From: DASUDX01 sp036275365
Lineage (GTDB): Bacteria; Pseudomonadota; Gammaproteobacteria; Nevskiales; Nevskiaceae
Direction: 5' to 3'
DNA length: 64,000 bases
NCBI GenBank assembly: GCA_036275365.1
Contig: DASUDX010000047.1
Location: 35,413 to 99,412, forward strand
Below are positions 54,124-63,371 of this stretch, in pieces. The notes beneath the pieces were generated by a model. The model had not been told where the DNA came from. It worked only from the letters and a program-made list of their open reading frames with translations, and made no database searches. Position numbers and translations under genes: made by a program. Within the stretch, counting starts at the first letter, position 1, and each line of letters opens with the position of its first letter.

Positions 54124-56199
54124 ATGTCGCGCTGGTCCCTGCTCCTCCTGCTGCTGCCGCTTGCCCTCGCCGCCGAAGACGCCCCGGTCAGCCTGGACCC
54201 GGTGCAGGTCACCGCCGGACGCATCCGCGAGACCGTCTTCGAAGCACCGCAGGGGGTCACCGTGGTCGGTCGCGAGCAGATCGAGCGGCAGGCGCCGGGG
54301 GTGATGAGCGATCTGCTGCGCGGCGAGCCCGGCGTGTTCACCCAGTCCTCCGGACCGGGCCAGGGCATCGTCATCGTGCGCGGCCTGAAGGGCTCGGAAG
54401 TGCTGCACCTGGTGGACGGCATGCGCCTGAACAATGCCTTCTTCCGCAACTCGCCGAGCCAGTACATCGCCCTGATCGATCCCTATGCGCTGTCGCGCAT
54501 CGAGCTGCTGCGAGGTCCGGCCGGGACGCTCTACGGCTCCGATGCCATGGGCGGCGTGCTGCAGGTGTTCACCCCGGAGGAGCGCTTCGGCGGCGCCGAC
54601 TGGCAGACCCGCGCCGGCCTGCTGACCCAGTACGGCAGTGCCAGCCAGGGGCAGCTCGGCCGGATCAGCGGGGCGATCGGCCGCGAGGGGCTGTCGCTGG
54701 CCGGCGGCATCAGCTATGCCGATTACGGCCACCGCAAGACCGCCGACCAGGGACGGGTCCAGCCCAGCGCCTACTTCTCCCGCGCCGCCGACGCCAAGCT
54801 GCTGTGGGAGCCCGGCGCGCACGAGGCGATGCTGGCGGTCCAGCACTTCGAGGTGCCGAGCCTGCCGCGCACCTTCGAGGTCACCGGCGGACCGGGCGGA
54901 GAGCCCAGCAGCCTGCAGGCCTTCTTCCGCCCCAACTCGCGCGATTTCCTCCACGCCCGCTACCGCTACCGCGGCGTGCTCGGCGGGGTGGTCGAGGGGC
55001 TGGAGATCCACCTCGCCCGCCAGGTGATCGACGACGACCGCTTCCGCCAGCCCAACAGCAGCCGGGTGGAGAACGAGTTCAATCGCAGCACCCTCGATGG
55101 CCTGACCCTGCAGGCCGAGAGCGACTGGGGGCCGCTGTCGCTGCGCTATGGCGGCGAGTGGTACCGGGACCGCATCGCCAGCCGCAAGACCCGCACCAGC
55201 CTCGCCAACGGCGAGACCAGCGCCGACATCAGCCTGTTTCCGGACGGCGCGCTGGAAGACAGCCGCGGTCTGTACCTGTTCGCCGAGTGGCGGCCGCAGC
55301 CGCGCTGGCTGGTCGACACCGGCCTGCGCTACAGCCATATCGAGACCGAGCTGCCAGCCACCCCGGTGAGCGCCGCCGCGCGGATCCGCGACGAGGCGCT
55401 GACCGGCCAGATCGGCACCGCCTTCCGGCTCACTCCGCGGCTGAACTGGGTGAGCAATCTCGGCCGCGGCTTCCGCGCCCCCAATCTGTTCGATCTCGGC
55501 ACCCTGGGCCGGCGTCCGAACAGCGCGCCCGAGCAGGTCAATGTGCCCAACCCGGGGCTGCGCCCGGAAACCCTGCTGAGCCTGGAGAGCGGCCTGAAGC
55601 TGCGCAGCCGCCAGTGGCGCGCCGAGCTGATGGCCTGGGCCAGCCGCTACGAGGACAAGATCGAGCCGCGCGAACCCACCGGCAACACCGTGCCGGAAGG
55701 CCAGTTCGGCTGCAGCAGCGCCAGCGGCTGCCTGGAGGTGCGCTCGGAGAATCTCAGCGAGCTGCGGCTGCAGGGGGTGGAGAGCACGCTGCGCTGGCTG
55801 GACGCGCGCTGGGAAGGCTATGCCAGCCTGAACTGGACCTATGGCCAGGAATCGCGCGCCGGCGCGGCGCGCACCCCGGCCAACCGCATCCCGCCGCTGA
55901 ATGGCCAGCTCGGCGGGCTGTGGCGGCCGCGCAGCGACGGCTATCTCGAAGGGTTTCTGCAGTTCGCGGCGCGCCAGGACCGGCTCGATGACGACGACCT
56001 CAGCGACATCCGCATCGATCCGCGCGGCACTGCCGGCTGGGTGACTCTGAACACCCGCCTGGGCTGGACGCCTCAGCCCGGCCTGCTGCTGCAGCTGGAG
56101 GGCCGCAATCTGCTCGATGCCGCCTACCGCGAACACGGCTCGGGCATCGATGGCGAGGCGCGCGGCGTCCTCCTCAGCCTGCGCTGGCAGACGCCCTGA
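54124..56199 (+). CDS. TonB-dependent outer-membrane receptor (heme/hemoglobin-like)
   Basis: A 691-residue receptor with signal peptide (cleavage near ALA-AED). The TonB box region is VSLDPVQVTA; the plug domain covers about 35-150 (IVIVRGLKGSEVLHLVDGMRLN); the barrel follows. FRAPN (about residue 455) and NPGLRPET resemble the FRAP and NPNL boxes of heme receptors, but no histidine lies between them as in classical HasR/HmuR. Metal chelate or heme are the leading ligands. CACAAT at 54087-54092 is a candidate -10; I see no Fur box. Confidence 0.85.
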   Translation: MSRWSLLLLLLPLALAAEDAPVSLDPVQVTAGRIRETVFEAPQGVTVVGREQIERQAPGVMSDLLRGEPGVFTQSSGPGQGIVIVRGLKGSEVLHLVDGMRLNNAFFRNSPSQYIALIDPYALSRIELLRGPAGTLYGSDAMGGVLQVFTPEERFGGADWQTRAGLLTQYGSASQGQLGRISGAIGREGLSLAGGISYADYGHRKTADQGRVQPSAYFSRAADAKLLWEPGAHEAMLAVQHFEVPSLPRTFEVTGGPGGEPSSLQAFFRPNSRDFLHARYRYRGVLGGVVEGLEIHLARQVIDDDRFRQPNSSRVENEFNRSTLDGLTLQAESDWGPLSLRYGGEWYRDRIASRKTRTSLANGETSADISLFPDGALEDSRGLYLFAEWRPQPRWLVDTGLRYSHIETELPATPVSAAARIRDEALTGQIGTAFRLTPRLNWVSNLGRGFRAPNLFDLGTLGRRPNSAPEQVNVPNPGLRPETLLSLESGLKLRSRQWRAELMAWASRYEDKIEPREPTGNTVPEGQFGCSSASGCLEVRSENLSELRLQGVESTLRWLDARWEGYASLNWTYGQESRAGAARTPANRIPPLNGQLGGLWRPRSDGYLEGFLQFAARQDRLDDDDLSDIRIDPRGTAGWVTLNTRLGWTPQPGLLLQLEGRNLLDAAYREHGSGIDGEARGVLLSLRWQTP

Positions 56200-56246
56200 G
56201 CGGGGCGCGGGCATAATCGGCGCGTCGACTCAGGGAGCGGACGACG

Positions 56247-56474
56247 ATGTGGCTGCTGGAAGTGGCGGTCTACGGCATCGGCCTGCTGCTGGTCGGCTAC
56301 CTGGTGTGGACCCAGCTGATTGCACCGCGGCCGCCCGCCAGCCCCGAGGATCCGGGCCAGCTGCGGCGCCGCATCGACCGGCGCGAGCTGGAGCGCGGAG
56401 ACCGCCGCCAGGACGACGCCGGTCCGCCGGACGGTGAGAACCGGCGCGTGGTCCCGGACCGTCGCCGCAAGTAA
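56247..56474 (+). CDS. Small single-helix membrane protein
   Basis: A 75-residue protein. The N-terminal helix (LLEVAVYGIGLLLVGYLVWTQLI) is followed by a charged, proline-rich tail full of Arg and Asp (RRIDRRELERGDRRQDD). No family is recognised. CATAAT at 56212-56217 is a 5-of-6 -10 candidate 29 bases upstream. It sits 47 bp after the receptor and 40 bp before purC. Confidence 0.6.
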   Translation: MWLLEVAVYGIGLLLVGYLVWTQLIAPRPPASPEDPGQLRRRIDRRELERGDRRQDDAGPPDGENRRVVPDRRRK

Positions 56475-56514
56475 ACCCGTCCCGGGGTCGATCCGGGACC
56501 TGCCGAGAAGCCTC

Positions 56515-57423
56515 TTGAATCCCGCCAGCGCCGTCGCGGCTCCCCCGCTGTTCGATTCCGAGATCCACAGCCTGCCGCGGGTGCATCGCGGCAAGGTGCG
56601 CGACATCTACGCGGTGGGCCACGACCATCTGCTGATCGTCACCACCGATCGCCTCTCGGCCTTCGATGTCATCCTGCCGCGGCCGATCCCCGGCAAGGGC
56701 GCGGTGCTCACCGCGGTGACCGACTTCTGGATGCGCCGCTTCGCCGACCAGGTGCCCAACCAGCTGGACGACCGCATGCGTCTGGAGGACTGGCTGACCC
56801 CGGCCGAGCGCGCTCCGCTCGCCGGGCGGGCGGTGATCGTGCGCCGCCTGCGCGCCCTTCCGGTGGAGTGCGTGGCGCGCGGCTATCTGATCGGCAGCGG
56901 CTGGAAGGACTACCAGCGCGACGGCGCGATCTGCGGCATCGCCCTGCCGGCCGGCCTGCGCCTGGCCGATCGCCTGCCCGAGCCGATCTTCACCCCGGCC
57001 GACAAGGCCCCGGTCGGCCAGCACGACGAGAACATCGGCTTCGACCAGGTGGTGGCGCGGCTGGGGGCGCCGCTGGCCACCCAGCTGCGCGAGCTCACCC
57101 TCCGCCTCTACCGCGCGGCCGCGGTCCACGCCGCCAGCCGCGGTCTGCTGATCGCCGATACCAAGTTCGAGTTCGGACTGGATGAGCAGGGCCAGGTCCA
57201 TCTGATCGACGAGGTGCTCACGCCGGACTCCTCGCGCTTCTGGGAAGCCAGCCGCTGGCAGCCGGGCAGCAGCCCGCCGAGCTTCGACAAGCAGATCGTG
57301 CGCGACTGGCTGGAGACCCAGCCCTGGAACAAGACCGCCCCGGGCCCCTGGCTGCCGGACGAGATCGTCGCCCGCACCAGCGAGCGCTACCGCGAGGCCC
57401 AGCGCCGCCTCACCGAGGACTGA
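56515..57423 (+). CDS. purC: Phosphoribosylaminoimidazole-succinocarboxamide synthase
   Basis: A 302-residue SAICAR synthetase of the longer type. HRGKVRDIYAV is the N-terminal signature; RGYLIGSGWKDYQRDG, DTKFEFGLD and DEVLTPDSSRFW are conserved. It makes SAICAR in purine synthesis. The likely start is TTG at 56515, with GAGAAG just upstream; no ATG gives a complete N-terminus. Confidence 0.95.
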   Translation: MNPASAVAAPPLFDSEIHSLPRVHRGKVRDIYAVGHDHLLIVTTDRLSAFDVILPRPIPGKGAVLTAVTDFWMRRFADQVPNQLDDRMRLEDWLTPAERAPLAGRAVIVRRLRALPVECVARGYLIGSGWKDYQRDGAICGIALPAGLRLADRLPEPIFTPADKAPVGQHDENIGFDQVVARLGAPLATQLRELTLRLYRAAAVHAASRGLLIADTKFEFGLDEQGQVHLIDEVLTPDSSRFWEASRWQPGSSPPSFDKQIVRDWLETQPWNKTAPGPWLPDEIVARTSERYREAQRRLTED

Positions 57424-57428
57424 GCGCG

Positions 57429-58559
57429 GTGGACAGCGCTCTCGCCGCGCTGGCCTGGCAGCTTGAACAGCAGCCGCCCCGGCGACCCGCCGGGCCGGCC
57501 GCGGTGCGCTTCGTCGGCGCCCGTGCCGGGCTCGCCCCCCTGCTCCGCCGCCAGGGCTGGGACCCTGCCGAGGGCGCCTGGCAGGCGCTGCAGACCCAGG
57601 CCGGATGGGCCGCGACGCTGGCCAGCGAACCGGACTGGCAGCTCAGCGCCGGGGTCCGCGGCTGGCAGCCGGGCGGGGCGGTCAGCGCCGAGGCGGTGCT
57701 GGAAGAACCGCCGGAGGCCCAGCCGCACCTGGTGCTGCTGCTGCCCCCGCGCGGGCGTGAGGCGAGCCGCGGCGCCCTGGCCCGGGCCTGGCTGGCGCTG
57801 GCCGGCGGCGGCGAGCTGCGCACCGCCCTGCGCAACGACCAGGGCGCGCGCAGCCTCGAGCGCGATCTGGCCTGCCTCAGCCCGACCCTGGAAGTCGCCA
57901 GCAAGCATCACTGCCGGGTGCTGCGTGCGGTCCGCGGCCGCGCCGACGAGGGCCTCGCGCAGGCCCGCGAGTGGCAGGCCCAGGCCGCCCCGCGGGCCGA
58001 TGCCGACGGCGACTGGAGCGAGGCCGGGGTGTTCGCCCACGGCCGTCTCGATGCCGGCAGTGCGCTGCTGATCGAGCAGCTGCCGGACCGCCTCGCCGGC
58101 GGCCGGGTGGCGGATCTGGGCGCCGGCACCGGCGCGCTCGCCGCCGCCGTGCTGGCCCGCGCCCGCGCCCCGCTGCAGCTCGATCTCTACGAGCTGGAGG
58201 CGCGCGCCCTGGCCCTGGCGGCGCGCCGCCTGGCCCCGGCGGTGGCGGCCGGTGGGCACCAGCTGCAGCTCTACTGGCAGGACCTGCGCGGCGGGCTGGG
58301 CCCGCGCGACGCCGCGCGTGGCTACGACCTGATCCTCAGCAACCCGCCCTTCCATGTCGATGGTCGCGAGGATCTGGGGCTGGGCCTCGCCTTCCTGCGC
58401 GCGGCGGCGGCGGCCCTGCATCCGCAGGGCAGCTTCTGGCTGGTGGCCAACCGCCACCTGCCCTATGCGGAGACGCTGAAGGCCTGCTTCGGCGAGCTGG
58501 ACAGCCTTGCCGAGACCGCTCAGTACCGGGTGCTGCGGGCCCGGCGGCCGCGCCGCTGA
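57429..58559 (+). CDS. rsmC: RsmC-like 16S rRNA guanine N2-methyltransferase
   Basis: A 376-residue protein with the two-domain RsmC/RlmG layout. The N-terminal half (about 1-180) is a degenerate methyltransferase fold. The C-terminal half carries the SAM site (VADLGAGTGAL) and the catalytic NPPFH. By homology it methylates G1207 of 16S rRNA. The start is GTG at 57429, 5 bases after purC. The downstream gene also modifies 16S rRNA. Confidence 0.85.
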   Translation: MDSALAALAWQLEQQPPRRPAGPAAVRFVGARAGLAPLLRRQGWDPAEGAWQALQTQAGWAATLASEPDWQLSAGVRGWQPGGAVSAEAVLEEPPEAQPHLVLLLPPRGREASRGALARAWLALAGGGELRTALRNDQGARSLERDLACLSPTLEVASKHHCRVLRAVRGRADEGLAQAREWQAQAAPRADADGDWSEAGVFAHGRLDAGSALLIEQLPDRLAGGRVADLGAGTGALAAAVLARARAPLQLDLYELEARALALAARRLAPAVAAGGHQLQLYWQDLRGGLGPRDAARGYDLILSNPPFHVDGREDLGLGLAFLRAAAAALHPQGSFWLVANRHLPYAETLKACFGELDSLAETAQYRVLRARRPRR

Positions 58560-58561
58560 CC

Positions 58562-59278
58562 GTGGCGGCCCGCGAGCTGCGCCGGCTGCTGCAGGACCTC
58601 GGCTACGGCAGCCGCCGCGAGGTCGAGGCGCTGATCGCCAGCGGCGCGGTGCGGCTCGACGGCGTCGCGCTCAGCGCGGACGCAGCGCTGGAGAGGCCCG
58701 CCGCGCTCCGGGTGGCCGGCGAGCCGCTCGATCTGCTGCCCGGCGCCCTGGTCGCCCTCCACAAGCCGCCGGGCTACGAGTGCTCGGCGGCGGCGCTGCA
58801 CCGCAGCGTGTTCCAGCTGCTGCCGCCGCGCTGGCGCCTGCGGCGGCCGCCGATGGCCCTGGTCGGCCGGCTCGATCTCGACACCAGCGGTCTGCTGCTT
58901 CTGACCGATGACGGGGCCCTGGTGCAGCGGCTCACCCATCCGCGCCAGCACCGGCCCAAGGTCTACCGGGTGCAGCTGGCCGATCCGCTGCGCGGCGACG
59001 AGGCGGCGGCGGTGGCCGCCGGCCTGCAGCTGCGGGGCGAGCCGGATCACCCGCTGGCGCCGGCCGGGCTGGAGCCGCTGGCCGCGCGCGAGCTGCGCCT
59101 AACCCTGACCGAGGGACGCTACCACCAGGTCAAGCGGATGATGGGGGCGCTCGGCCACCGGGTGGTGGCCCTGCATCGCGAGGCGATCGGCGGGCTGTGG
59201 CTGGCGTCGCTGGGGCTCGCCCCCGGCCAGTGGCGGGCGCTGGACGCCGCCCAGCGCGCGCGCCTTCTCGAGGACTGA
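58562..59278 (+). CDS. rsuA: RsuA-family 16S rRNA pseudouridine synthase
   Basis: A 238-residue pseudouridine synthase. An S4-like N-terminus (LRRLLQDLGYGSRREVEALIASGAVRLDG) is followed by the catalytic block GRLDLDTSGLLLLTDDG, with Asp in RLD as the nucleophile, and the C-terminal EGRYHQVKRMMGALGH. By size and build it is RsuA-like (16S U516) more than RluB/RluE. The GTG start at 58562 is 2 bases after the rsmC stop. Confidence 0.88.
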   Translation: MAARELRRLLQDLGYGSRREVEALIASGAVRLDGVALSADAALERPAALRVAGEPLDLLPGALVALHKPPGYECSAAALHRSVFQLLPPRWRLRRPPMALVGRLDLDTSGLLLLTDDGALVQRLTHPRQHRPKVYRVQLADPLRGDEAAAVAAGLQLRGEPDHPLAPAGLEPLAARELRLTLTEGRYHQVKRMMGALGHRVVALHREAIGGLWLASLGLAPGQWRALDAAQRARLLED

Positions 59279-59286
59279 GACCGCGC

Positions 59287-59868
59287 TCAGTCCACCGTCC
59301 GCCAGCTCAGCGGCAGCTGCAGCCGGCGCGCCTCGCCGGGCGCCGGCAGCGGGGCAGCGGCGCGGATCAGATCGAGCGCCGCGGCATCCAGGCGGGGATC
59401 GCCGGAGGCCTGCACCAGCTGCAGCGCACTGACCGCCCCCGACGGCTCGATGCGGAACGCCACCCGGGCGGTGAGGCCGGGCTGGGCATCGGCCGGCGGC
59501 GGCTGGCGGAAACCACCGAGGTGGCGGCGCAGGCGGTCGAAGTAGGGATCGGCCGAGGACCGGCGGCGGCCACGATCGAGCCCCGGGCCGGTCAGCGCGG
59601 CGCTGCGGTCCACCGGGCGCGCCCCGGCCGCCGGCGAGGCCTGCCGCGGCGCTGCGGGTGCCGCCAGCAGCGGGCCGAGCGCACCATCGTAGTGGAGCTG
59701 GGGGGTCTGCTCCGCGCGCGCCGCCTCGCCGGCAGCGGTCGGCTCGCTGGTGGGTGGCCGCTCCAGACCGGCCAGCCACAGGCTCAGCAGCAGCAGGGCG
59801 TGCAGCACCAGGGCCAGATACAGCGAGAGGCTGGCGCGCACTCCGGAGGACCCGGGCACCGCCGCCAT
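59287..59868 (-). CDS. tonB: TonB-family energy-transducing protein
   Basis: A 193-residue short TonB. One N-terminal helix (LYLALVLHALLLLSLWLAGL) contains the essential-type histidine, then an Ala/Pro/Arg-rich linker, then the TonB C-terminal domain (GLTARVAFRIEPSGAVSALQLVQASGDPRLDAAALDLIRAAAPLP). It carries energy from ExbB/ExbD to outer-membrane receptors such as the one at 54124. It is last in the leftward exb operon. Confidence 0.9.
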   Translation of the reverse strand: MAAVPGSSGVRASLSLYLALVLHALLLLSLWLAGLERPPTSEPTAAGEAARAEQTPQLHYDGALGPLLAAPAAPRQASPAAGARPVDRSAALTGPGLDRGRRRSSADPYFDRLRRHLGGFRQPPPADAQPGLTARVAFRIEPSGAVSALQLVQASGDPRLDAAALDLIRAAAPLPAPGEARRLQLPLSWRTVD

Positions 59869-59875
59869 GGCGGCC

Positions 59876-60277
59876 TCAGCGCCGGTTGACGGTGATCAGG
59901 CGGATCTGGCCGAGGCCGGCGGCTCGCAGACCCTCCAGCACCGCCACCACCTGGTTGGCGTCGGCAGCGGCGTCGGCGGCCAGCGGCAGCGGCTCGCCCG
60001 GATACTCGCGTCCCCACTGGCTGACCAGGCCCGGCAGCTGCGCCGCCTGCAGGGGCTGGTCGCGCCAGTACAGACGGCCGTCGGCCAGCAGGGTCAGCGC
60101 CTCGCGCTCCTGCTGCCAGTTCACCCGCGGCGTCGAGGCCGGTGGATTGACCAGGGTGTCGCGGCCGGCGCGCACCCCGATCATCAGAAAGAAGATCAGC
60201 AGCAGAAAGGCGAAGTTGACCATCGGCACCATGTCCAGTGCCGTGTTGCGGGTGCGCCCGGAGGTCTTCAGCCGCAT
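59876..60277 (-). CDS. exbD: ExbD/TolR-family protein (second copy)
   Basis: A 133-residue ExbD. A single N-terminal helix (LDMVPMVNFAFLLLIFFLMIG) contains no Asp at the usual proton-relay position; the aspartate precedes it (ALDMVPM) as in TolR-like LDMVP. The C-terminal periplasmic domain is a short ExbD fold. It follows exbD1 by 3 bases and overlaps no other gene. Confidence 0.87.
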   Translation of the reverse strand: MRLKTSGRTRNTALDMVPMVNFAFLLLIFFLMIGVRAGRDTLVNPPASTPRVNWQQEREALTLLADGRLYWRDQPLQAAQLPGLVSQWGREYPGEPLPLAADAAADANQVVAVLEGLRAAGLGQIRLITVNRR

Positions 60278-60280
60278 CGC

Positions 60281-60664
60281 TCAGCCGCCCGCGGTGCTGC
60301 GGCCCAGGGTGAGCAGGGCCCCGTCGCGACGGTAGCGGTCGAACACATCGAGCAGGGCCTGCAGGGACACCCCGGGCTCGGCCACCAGCACCGCGCGGGT
60401 GCCCGGCTCGGCCAGACGGCGGCGGATCTCCGCCTCGCTGAGCGCCTCGCCGTTGAGCAGCTGACGGCCATCGCGGCGCAGCTCGATCGACTGCAGCGGA
60501 CCCTGCACGGTTTCCGGCAGCCGGCCGGAGAGATCGAGGCCGACGGTGTTCCAGCCCACGCCGCCGGAGACCAGCATGAAGAAGAACAGCAGCACGAACA
60601 GCACATCGACCAGCGAGGTCAGCAGGATCGACGGTCGGCGCCGCGCGGGCCGGGGCAGCTTCAT
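60281..60664 (-). CDS. exbD: ExbD/TolR-family protein (first copy)
   Basis: A 127-residue ExbD with the motif SILLTSLVDVLFVLLFFFMLVSGG, in which the Asp of LVDVLFVLL is the proton-relay residue. The periplasmic domain follows. This copy keeps the canonical aspartate inside the membrane helix, unlike its neighbour. Confidence 0.9.
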   Translation of the reverse strand: MKLPRPARRRPSILLTSLVDVLFVLLFFFMLVSGGVGWNTVGLDLSGRLPETVQGPLQSIELRRDGRQLLNGEALSEAEIRRRLAEPGTRAVLVAEPGVSLQALLDVFDRYRRDGALLTLGRSTAGG

Positions 60665-60672
60665 GCCGGGGA

Positions 60673-61356
60673 TCAGGGCAGCTCGACCACCAGCGCGTTG
60701 CCGTAGTGGCTGCGCGAGGGGGTGGCCGGCGCCGGGATCAGCGGCCGGGTCAGCAGGCGGGTCAGCGCCGATTCCATGTCGTGCTGCAGCCGCTCCACCT
60801 GGCGCTCCAGGTAGTGGAAGGCGGCCAGCGCCACGATCGCCACCGCCAGACCCGCGGCGGTGGTCAGCAGGGCCTCCCAGAGACCGCCGGAGAGCAGCGA
60901 GGGGCTGACCCGGTCACCGGCCGCCTGCAGCTGGCGGAAGGCCTCGATCATGCCCAGCACCGTGCCGAGCAGGCCGAGCAGCGGCGCCAGCTGCGAGATC
61001 ACCTCCAGCGGCCGCAGCAGCCGGCGCAGCGATTCCAGCCAGTCGGCGGCATGGCGCTCGATCAGCTCCCGCGCATGCGCCTCGCGCAGATTGGGGTCGG
61101 CCAGCAGCTTGATCGCATGGCGCATCACATCGGCCAGCGGCGAGGGTGAGCCGCCGGTGGCGGCGGCGGCGAGATCGGCATGGCCGGCCTGCCAGGCCTC
61201 GACCACCTTGTTGACGAAGTCGCGCCGGCCCAGGCGCAGCTCCTGGAACTCCCAGAGCTTGATCACGGTGATGGTCACCGCCGCCAGCGACAGCAGCAGC
61301 AGGATCAGCAGGGTGGGACCGCCGAGCTTCAGCCATTCGGACAGGGCATCGAGCAT
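60673..61356 (-). CDS. exbB: ExbB/TolQ/MotA-family proton channel protein
   Basis: A 227-residue ExbB with three helices (about 14-36, 130-155 and 170-195). The core motif is APLLGLLGTVLGMIEAF, followed by LWEALLTTAAGLAVAI. I use the ATG at 61356, with GGAAG upstream; an in-frame GTG at 61368 is less likely. First gene of exbB-exbD-exbD-tonB. Confidence 0.93.
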   Translation of the reverse strand: MLDALSEWLKLGGPTLLILLLLSLAAVTITVIKLWEFQELRLGRRDFVNKVVEAWQAGHADLAAAATGGSPSPLADVMRHAIKLLADPNLREAHARELIERHAADWLESLRRLLRPLEVISQLAPLLGLLGTVLGMIEAFRQLQAAGDRVSPSLLSGGLWEALLTTAAGLAVAIVALAAFHYLERQVERLQHDMESALTRLLTRPLIPAPATPSRSHYGNALVVELP

Positions 61357-61422
61357 CGCTACTTCCACGGGAGGATCGGTGACGCGCCATGGTAGCGCGA
61401 GCGCCCCTGCCGGCGAGGCGGT

Positions 61423-63093
61423 TCAGCGCGGGGCGAGCCGCTCCACCCGGGCCGCGCCGACCCCGCGCGGGTCGGAGGCCGCCTCCACCACCCCGCGCTG
61501 CGGATCCCAGTGCAGGGCCTGCAGATTGCCGTAGCCATCCGGCACCGCCTGCAGGCGATGGCCCAGCGCGGTGAGCCGCTCGCGGGTGGCGTCGTCAAAC
61601 GCGGCCGGCTCGTACTGCACGCCATCGGGCAGATACTGGTGGTGATAGCGCGGCAGGGCCACCACCTCGGCCACGCTGGCGCCCTCGATCCAGTGCAGCA
61701 GGCCGAGCAGGACCATGGTGATGATGCGGCTGCCACCGGGCGTGCCGATCACCAGCAGCCCGCGCGGCCCCTCGACGAAGGTCGGGGTCATCGAACTCAG
61801 CGGACGCTTGCCGGCTGCGATCAGATTGGCCTGCGAGCCGATCAGGCCGTAGGCATTGCTGGCCTCGGTGCTGGCGGCGAAATCGTCCATCTCGTCGTTG
61901 AGCAGCACGCCGGTGCCCTCGGCCAGAAAGCCGGAGCCGAACGGCAGATTGATCGACAGGGTGGCGGCCACCCGGCCGCCCTCGGCGTCCAGCACCGAGA
62001 GATGGGTGGTATCGCTGCCCTCGCGCCAGGGCGCAGCCGGCGGCAGGGATTCGCTGCGGGTGGCGGCGTCGGCGCGGATGCTGGCGCTCAGCTCGCGCAG
62101 ATAGTCGCGCCCGGTGAGCGCCGCCTGCGGGATCCGCACGAAGTCCGGATCCCCCAGCCACCGCGCGCGATCCCGGTAGGCGCGGCGCAGCGCCTCGATC
62201 ACCCGGTGGCGGCTCTCCACTGCGCCGAAGCCGGTGACGCCCATCAGCTCCAGCTGGCCGAGGGTCTGCGCCAGGGTGATGCCGCCCGCCGACGGGGGCG
62301 GTGCGCTGACGATGCGGTGCTCGCGGAAATGGAACACCAGGGGCTCGCGCTCCACCACCCGGTAGCGGCGCAGGTCCTCGGCGCTCCACACCCCGCCCCC
62401 GGCGCTCACCGCCCGCAGCAGGGCCTCGGCGGTGGGGCCTTGATAGAAGCCGGCGGCCCCCTCGGCGGCGAGGCGCTCCAGGGTGCGGGCGAGATCGGTC
62501 TGGACGAGACGCTCGCCGGTGCGCGGGGCGCGCCCCTCCACCGCAAACACCGCCCGTGCCGCCGGGTTCAGGCGCGGCCAGTGGCGGGCAAAGGCCTCGG
62601 CCAGCTTGTCATCGCAGGCAAAGCCCTCGCGGGCATAGCGGATGGCCGGCTGCAGGGCGCGCGCCAGACCCAGCCGCCCATAGCGGCGCGCCAGATGATC
62701 GAGCGCGGCGGGCTCGCCGGGGATCGCCGCCGCCAGCGCGCCATCGCGCGAGGCCTTGGCCACCGCCCGGCCCTCGGCATCGAGATACATGCGGGCGTGG
62801 GCGGCGAGCGGGGCGGTCTCGCGGCCATCGACAAACCGCTCCTGTCCATCCTCGGCGCGGCGCAGCAGCCAGAAGCCGCCGCCGCCGATGCCCGAGCCGG
62901 TGGGTTCCACCACCGCGATCGCGGCACTGGCCGCCACCGCCGCATCCACCGCATTGCCACCGGCGCGGAGCAGCTCCAGGCAGGCCTCGGTGGCCAGCGG
63001 ATGGGCGGTGGCGCAGGCGATGGCGCCCGGCCGGGCCGGGCCCGCCAGGGCCAGCACCGGAGTCAGCAGCCACAGGAGCAGCCAGCGCCTCAT
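61423..63093 (-). CDS. ggt: Gamma-glutamyltransferase
   Basis: A 556-residue Ggt from the ATG at 63093, with signal peptide (cleavage near ALA-GPA). The N-terminal nucleophile for autocleavage is Thr in DTTHLSVLD, followed by ATLSINLPFGSG and the GSRIITMVLLGLL region. It is a periplasmic enzyme that cleaves or transfers the gamma-glutamyl group of glutathione. Its start overlaps the ferredoxin stop as ATGA. Confidence 0.95.
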   Translation of the reverse strand: MRRWLLLWLLTPVLALAGPARPGAIACATAHPLATEACLELLRAGGNAVDAAVAASAAIAVVEPTGSGIGGGGFWLLRRAEDGQERFVDGRETAPLAAHARMYLDAEGRAVAKASRDGALAAAIPGEPAALDHLARRYGRLGLARALQPAIRYAREGFACDDKLAEAFARHWPRLNPAARAVFAVEGRAPRTGERLVQTDLARTLERLAAEGAAGFYQGPTAEALLRAVSAGGGVWSAEDLRRYRVVEREPLVFHFREHRIVSAPPPSAGGITLAQTLGQLELMGVTGFGAVESRHRVIEALRRAYRDRARWLGDPDFVRIPQAALTGRDYLRELSASIRADAATRSESLPPAAPWREGSDTTHLSVLDAEGGRVAATLSINLPFGSGFLAEGTGVLLNDEMDDFAASTEASNAYGLIGSQANLIAAGKRPLSSMTPTFVEGPRGLLVIGTPGGSRIITMVLLGLLHWIEGASVAEVVALPRYHHQYLPDGVQYEPAAFDDATRERLTALGHRLQAVPDGYGNLQALHWDPQRGVVEAASDPRGVGAARVERLAPR

Positions 63094-63350
63094 GCGGCGC
63101 GCTCCAGGCCGACCAGGCGGCGGTACTTGGCGCGCAGCTCCGCCTCGCTCTCGACCCAGGCCGGGTCCTTGGGAATGCAGGCCACCGGGCATACCGCCAC
63201 GCACTGCGGCTGCTCGAAATGACCCACGCACTCGGTGCAGCGGGCCGGATCGATCTCGTAGATCTGCGGGCCCTGGTAGATCGCCGTGTTGGGGCAGACC
63301 GGCTCGCAGACATCGCAATTGATGCAGGCCTCGGTGATCTTCAGGGCCAT
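63090..63350 (-). CDS. 2[4Fe-4S] ferredoxin (YfhL type)
   Basis: An 86-residue bacterial ferredoxin. Two cluster motifs are present: CINCDVCEPVCP near the N-terminus and CTECVGHFEQPQCVAVCP, the second with the longer CxxC-x8-C spacing typical of the YfhL/Alvin type, plus a C-terminal helical extension. coaD-fdx adjacency is a known proteobacterial arrangement. Coupled by ATGA to ggt. Confidence 0.95.
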   Translation of the reverse strand: MALKITEACINCDVCEPVCPNTAIYQGPQIYEIDPARCTECVGHFEQPQCVAVCPVACIPKDPAWVESEAELRAKYRRLVGLERAA

Positions 63351-63371
63351 GGCGCTCGATGCTCGTCTGCT

